A DNA stretch of 64,000 nucleotides from Globodera rostochiensis. Lineage: Eukaryota > Nematoda > Chromadorea > Rhabditida > Heteroderidae. Positions within the stretch are counted from its first letter, which is position 1. Each line of letters begins with the position of its first letter. Below are positions 58,170-64,000 of the stretch, in pieces. The DNA lies in assembly GCA_018350325.1 (NCBI GenBank), contig JAEVLN010000032.1, positions 496,001-560,000 of the forward strand. The letters are read 5' to 3'. The position numbers and the translations under genes were made by a program. The notes beneath the pieces are model-generated. The model saw only the letters and a program-made list of their open reading frames with translations, was not told the DNA's origin and did not search any database.

Positions 58170-61100
58170 CATATGTAATATATTAATTTTTATTGTTGCT
58201 TGGTCCAGCCCGTCGGCTGGACCCATTTCTTAGGGTCATTTTGAGTTAAAAAAAATTCAAAAAAAATGTACATAAAATATATTTCCTTTTGATGGCATTT
58301 GATTAACGGTCGCAATTGTTGGATTTTTTTTTAATATTCTATATTATCTTTTTCCCAATAAAAATTTATAGCATCCAAACTTTATTTATTTTTTTGATAG
58401 CCAATCTCATTTTTATAACGACTTTGAATATGGAACCGGTTGTTTCAGCACACGTTGTGATCGGCTTGTAGAAAATATAAAATTACAAATCAATACAACT
58501 TATTATAAATTACGGGCTTATTTCTTTATTAAGAACTTTAAGAGCAACATTTTATTTCATTTTCTTTACTTTTTCGTTATTGTCAAATAAAACCAATTTT
58601 GCCTTCAATTTATATCCAGATTAGCATAAAATATAAATATAGCTAAAAGATTTTTTTGTTTGTGAAATCATTACTATTAGATAATCAGCATATAAAAAAT
58701 AGAACATCTTATAACACTGCAAATCTCTCTCTATATTTTGCTTCAATTTAAATGTTGATGTTGTCTATTTATATTAAAGCAATTATAATTTAATTATATA
58801 TACTCATAATTTGAGGGGTTTAGGATGATTTTGTGCTCTTTGGTTTAAAAAAAAGATGAACAATTTTAGAGTTTTAAAAAACTTAGAATTTGTAAAAAAA
58901 GAATTACACATTTTCTGTACCCTGGATTAATTTTCAAAAAGTGTTTTTTGTTGTTAAATTAGACTTTTTTTAAATAAAGCCGCACCTTTTAATCACTCAC
59001 TCATATTTAGCAGGAGCAAACACAACGTTTTGCTCAACGTATTTAGATAGATTTTGCTCCTCTTCTCAGCCGTTAACGAAGTTTTGCCCAAACATTCGAA
59101 TTCATCAGATTTCAAAATTATTTCACAACAAATTTGCAAATTTTGAATTTGTTAATCAGGGTTAAGATTTTTAGGGTCGAAGAATCTCAAATAGGCGCCT
59201 AAATAGTTGTGAAAAAGGGCCAAAATAGGCTCAAAAATCGGGGTTTGTAAGCAAAAATTAGTGTGAAAATAACAATAATGGCTTAAAACTATTTTTTTAT
59301 GGTAAAATTATCAGTTGAGATATATTCACATCTATTCTAGAAAAACTGAGTTTTTTCGAAATATTAAAAATGCTTGAAAACTTTTGGTCTTTAAAAGTAT
59401 ATTTCTGCAAAAAAAAAAAAAGGTTCGATTTTATGTTGTGCATTTTTGGGCAAGAAACAAAATTTTTCTTTGGGGGGATCTTTACAAAAAAAAATCTAAT
59501 TTTATTGCATTTTTGTTAAGAAATTTTTCGAAAAGGAACCTTTCATTGTTTTTTCTTTTTAATGTCGAAATAGGCACAAAAAAACGTCGCTAAAAATGGC
59601 GAACTAAACACAAAAAATCTTCAGATGTCTAAAATAGGTTTGAGCCTATTTTAGACGCAAAAATCCCAAAATATTTTTTTCTAGGTTGAATAGCCTCCGT
59701 TAAATCGACGAAATTCTGACTAAAACATGTTTTTGGTCCATTGAAAAATGATTTATTTATTTAAACAAAAACAAAAGTTCAACGGATAAAAAAGATATTA
59801 ACAAAATATAAAATAAAACTTAAATATTTACCTAACCTCATATATACAATTAATTTAATTATACAGAATGTGTTAAATCAAGGCAGATTAATTTTATATT
59901 CAAATGTTTACATTTTAATTCTCAAATCGCCTGACAATCAAAACTGTTGTAAAAAGGTATTATTTTATTTTATAATTTTTCTGTTTAAATAGTTAAACTA
60001 TTATAATTTATTAAGCAGATAAATTTTGATGTAGGATAAGAAAATTTTATTTTATCTTTTTATTTGATTAATTTTCATTATAACTATTTTGATTGATGTT
60101 TAGACTATAATACTGATAGCAATTTTTGCAAAAATCATTATTTATTTGTTTTCGCAAAATAAATCTTGAGCATTATGCTTTGGTATTTTGGCCAAATATG
60201 TTTCAGTAAATTTGCAGACAAAAATATTAATGTTTTTTAAATTTTGTAATTTTTTAATATTTTGTATTTAAATTTTGGCTGACTCATTTTTTTATTCGTT
60301 TATTGAATCGCATTTTATAAACTTTATTATTTAAATTTTTATTTTTTGTTTCTAAGCTGGATTATGTATAGTTTTCTATATTAAATGTTTTTTAAATACA
60401 ATACTATTTTGTTAAAATGTGCATTAATTTAAAATATTTTTTAATAATATTTTTAAAGAATTAATTTATGCTAAGTGCAATTTACATCCAGAGAAGGTGA
60501 TGTTATTCTTACTTTTTACTCCGATTATAATTTCCGATGTCTATCGGCGCCGCCAAACGTCACCCCTTTACTCCAAAGACAAAATCTTTATAAAATGATC
60601 AAAAGTTTAATAATTTTACATTTAAATTAACAATTTGCTTATGCTTGAGTGCCTGTTTAAAAATTATTATTAAAGTAGTAATGCATATTTAAATTTTTTG
60701 TTTTATTAATAACTGATTTATAAGCGAAATAATTGTTATCTTCGTAAGGGCTTCATCTAACAACACGTCACTAATCCGTTAACTAATTATAAATTGTTAT
60801 ATGATTAATTTGTTATAATTAATAATTGCCAATTTGTTTATTTATTTTGCATCTTTATTTAAAGCATATTTAGTTTCTTTTTTGTTTTCGTTTAAAGTAA
60901 AAATTTTAATTTTATTTTATAAATTCACTCAGTTGCTATTTATTGCTGCTGCCACAAATGTTGAAATAGATTTTTTTGTTTTTTTATTATGAATGATTTT
61001 GTTTTGTTTAATTTTTGTTACCTTTTATGAATTTTGAAACTATATTAATCCTTAATTTATTATTTCAAATTTTATTAATATTAAATAATAAAAATGCGCG

Positions 61101-63654
61101 TTTTTTAGTGGTGTCAGGGTGAAGGAATTAATAAAAAGTGATCCAACCCCGTTTCAATTATTCATTTAATTTCTTATTCATTTTTCAATGCTTTATAATT
61201 TAGAAATGTATCATTTTTTGTCAAACAATTTAGCAATGTTATTAAATTAAAAATGTAATTTTTCTGTTAAATGTTATTTGTTATTTTATTTATATTTGTC
61301 ATTTCCTTTATTTCATTGTTTTTTTGACAAAATGTGGTATATAATTATTTTCTTGATTTGCATAATAAAACCTTTTGATTATTTCTGAGCTGATGTCTTT
61401 TGATCAATTAATATTTAATTAAGTAAATAATAAGTTTATATTTAAATTAAATATATAAATTAAACTTCGAAGTAATGACGCGTTGACTTTTCGATCGTGT
61501 TTCCCAATAAAGCTTATTTCTTTAAATTTTATCACTGATGGGATCATTTCTGTGAATTCAGTAAGATATAAATATTTAAATTAGTTTTCAATATTTATTA
61601 TGTCAGTATATTAAAAAAAATATTTTGCCAAAACATATTTTTTTGTTAAGTAATTAAATTAATAATTAAAGTATTTTTTGTTGAAATCTTATAAATTACA
61701 AGGAGATAATTGAGATTAATTAGTTCTAGTTGGTTTAATTAAAGGCATTTATCACAGTGTTTGCCAATGTTGTTTTGTGATTTAGCATATTGATTTTGTT
61801 TTATAAAATTCTTAGTTAAGAAGGTTTGCTGAATACAAAATTCTAATCTTATTTCAATAAATTTTAGTTTGGTGCTCAAAATGTTATACTCAATTAAGTT
61901 ATTTGCTTTATATAATGCTTATGAGCTTTAAATGTTGTAGATGGTATTTTCTCTGGTTTGATTAATTATTTTTTTAATTATTGATCCATTGCGTATTTCG
62001 CATTATTCACAAAGAATTCTATCTTCAATTAAATACGTATATTTTAGTGCGCTGTGTAAAGCCAATTAATTAGCTTGATTAAATGAATTTATTTATGCCT
62101 AACGTAGACGTTTTATTTTTGTAAAATATCAAAAACAAATTATAACTTAATTTTAATTATGCGTAATTGTTTGAACAGATTGAATTAACCAAATATGTTT
62201 ATCTTTCAAAATTAAAATTAATTATATTTTTATTGTTTGTTCTTTTATGTATTTAGATATATAATTTAACATTTTATGGGATTTTTTGTTTGACTTTATC
62301 TTCCTAATTGGTATTATAAATATTATATTTTTTAAATAAATTTTAATTTATAAACAATTTGGTATTTCTCAGTAATATTTATAATGTTGTGTTTGTGTAC
62401 ATTGACATATGATGCAACAATGTATTCCATAATTTAAATTTTTATTACTTTCGCTTTTTTCAAGGTTTTGATGTATTAACTTAATGACAAATGATGTAAA
62501 GAATTATTTATAATAAAATTAAGAATTGAAGTAGTTAAGAGATGTAGCGAGTACTTCAATTCTTCATCGTTGCGTATGGGTGTGTCGACCAAATCCATTT
62601 TATTTGTTTGATTTATTGCAAAACACCTTTTACATAAATTCTTTTTAATTTTTATTTCTTTCAAACTATGATATTGCGTGCGTCTCTTCAAAGTTCATCA
62701 CATTTTGCATTTTCTTTATTTGAAATAACTCCAAAACATGTGCAGATGTATCCGTTCCATTTAATTATTTCATATTAGGCTGTAACATCAGTTTTTTCCC
62801 TCTCTATTTTTATTTATAAATTTATTTTTTAAAAAATCAACTTTGAATTAAGGGCATTTATCATTTTAAGAATCTAATAGACATTATATAATCATATTTG
62901 TTTTTTCATTAAGAATATTTATTTATTCCTCAAGTAATAAATTTGTTCATTTAATTTACAAATGTTATGTAAACATATTTGAATTTATTGTTACTTTACT
63001 TGCAAAATTTTTCTATTTTTAGTCAGTATAAAGTAAATTTAAATTAATCATCTATCTTAATTATTGTTTTTTTATTATCAAAGTGATTTAATTAAAGGAA
63101 GCTTTGATGATCACGGACAATTCGTTTGGATCTATGCTACCGGCAATTTGATGCTTACTCATAAAGGATTTTTGTCACATTTCTTTATTGATTTTTATTG
63201 TATTTTTATTTGACTTTTAAATTATTTTACACTATAAATTAATAATTTCCATTTTTAGGCTATCTGATCGCTGTAAGATAAAAGTCCTGGCGGCATAAGG
63301 TAAATATATTTATTTATTGATAATCAGTATATTTAGTAAATAACCCTGGCAAAGCAATGCTGCAGAATTAAAAATTTAATTGCAATGCTGCAGAATTAAA
63401 AATTTAATAAATCTTTGTAAATGATTTATTGGAATATTTTAGTTTTAGGTTTAATAATTCGTATTACATTATGCCGCAATACGGTGTCCCTTAAGCAGAA
63501 TATTTGGTGTTTTCAAAGCAATTTTCAAGTTACATTTTAGAATTTATTTTGAATTAACATTATTTTAAAATTGTGTTGTTTTTATTTACTCTTTTAATCA
63601 TTGGTTTAAAATTGTTCGTTATTTATGAAAAAAATAAAGGAAAAAATTAGTTCT
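58170..63654. other. AT-rich DNA with few islands; no gene assigned
   Basis: A patch at about 59160-59660 has AAAATAGGCTCAAA on the left and its complement TTTGAGCCTATTTTA on the right, suggesting another degenerate fold-back. Islands at about 60535-60570, 63105-63155 and 63260-63300. Segments repeat DNA elsewhere: 61165-61330 (with 37550 and 40140), 61700-61950 (with 41200-41600) and 63541-63650 (with 30220 and 33195). A 27-base direct duplication (GCAATGCTGCAGAATTAAAA...) is at 63354-63407. No gene recognised. Confidence 0.45.
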
Positions 63655-63932
63655 TTAGCTGGTGTCTTAAAATATTTTAGAGGAGTAAAATTTGAATTTT
63701 TATTTGCTTGGTTATTAATCGATCGATAAACCATTCTATGAAAAAAAGTATACCAAGAATTAGGTTTCTAAGATGGAAAGAGATAGCCGGTTTTTAGCTG
63801 GTGTCTTAAAATATTTTAGAGGAGTAAAATTTGAATTTTTATTTGCTTGGTTATTATTCGATCGATAAACCATTCTATGAAAAAAAGTATACCAAGAATT
63901 AGGTTTCTAAGATGGAAAGAGATAGCCGGTTC
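63655..63932. repeat. 139-bp tandem duplication
   Basis: Two consecutive 139-base units (63655-63793 and 63794-63932), nearly identical, each beginning TTAGCTGGTGTC and containing TCGATCGATAAACC. The near-identity implies a recent duplication. No coding content seen. Confidence 0.85.
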
Positions 63933-64000
63933 TCAACTATAATTAAAGAAAATTGTTCAGATTATTTTTTTTACTATTTCTAAATCTAAAATACAAAATA

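Overview
The window looks like a repeat-rich, intron-containing animal nuclear genome, very AT-rich, with short GC-richer islands. The best guess, by inference, is a plant-parasitic cyst-type nematode. The grounds are small secreted peptide genes with short introns and TATA boxes, TTTTCAG acceptors (one directly before an ATG), TTAGGC-like telomeric words, and ATGCCA hexamers (the putative dorsal-gland 'DOG box' of Globodera) near the secreted-protein genes. Nothing is bacterial: there are no operons and no long uninterrupted ORFs. Almost all of the open frames that are visible without splicing are chance frames or shadows, and the best genes here appear only after splicing.

Region 1-2.4 kb: a GC-rich coding exon at the left edge (minus strand, resembling the N-terminal part of an SLC26 anion transporter), then non-coding DNA with several short palindromic GC-rich patches and an unresolved GC-rich block at 1.76-2.24 kb. 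Region 2.4-19.3 kb: a 5.6-kb tandem array. An older, diverged unit is followed by two almost identical units and, further right, a deleted remnant. Each intact unit carries on the minus strand a three-exon gene for a small secreted cysteine peptide (genes A, B, C). The signal-peptide exon, both introns and the 3' flank are conserved between A and B, but the exons coding the mature peptide are almost unrelated in sequence. Gene A has an Asp/His-rich repeat-bearing second exon that B and C lack, and a one-base frameshift in exon 3. Between the array and its remnant lie two further candidate secreted-protein genes on the plus strand (16.2 and 16.6 kb).

Region 19.3-64 kb: extremely AT-rich DNA with no convincing ordinary gene. 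It is built of diverged duplications (notably 28.6-31.3 versus 31.6-34.5 kb) and contains dozens of 40-110-bp GC-richer islands about 0.3-1.5 kb apart. Defined mobile elements include hAT-like elements (25.8 and 45.7 kb, 8-bp target duplications), a Tc1-like fold-back (29.5 kb), a 117-bp TA-flanked MITE with a paralogous empty site (33.0 kb), tRNA-derived SINE-like units (45.1, 46.0, 47.0 kb), a 25-bp minisatellite fold-back element (55.4-56.5 kb) and a Mutator-like fold-back with a 9-bp target duplication (57.2-58.2 kb). A frameshifted ORF at 54.6 kb encodes two tandem helix-turn-helix units.

Most worth follow-up: the A/B/C gene family, in which introns are more conserved than exons, in a recently amplified array. 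This recalls the hypervariable (HYP) effectors of potato cyst nematodes, but that link is inference and could not be tested here.
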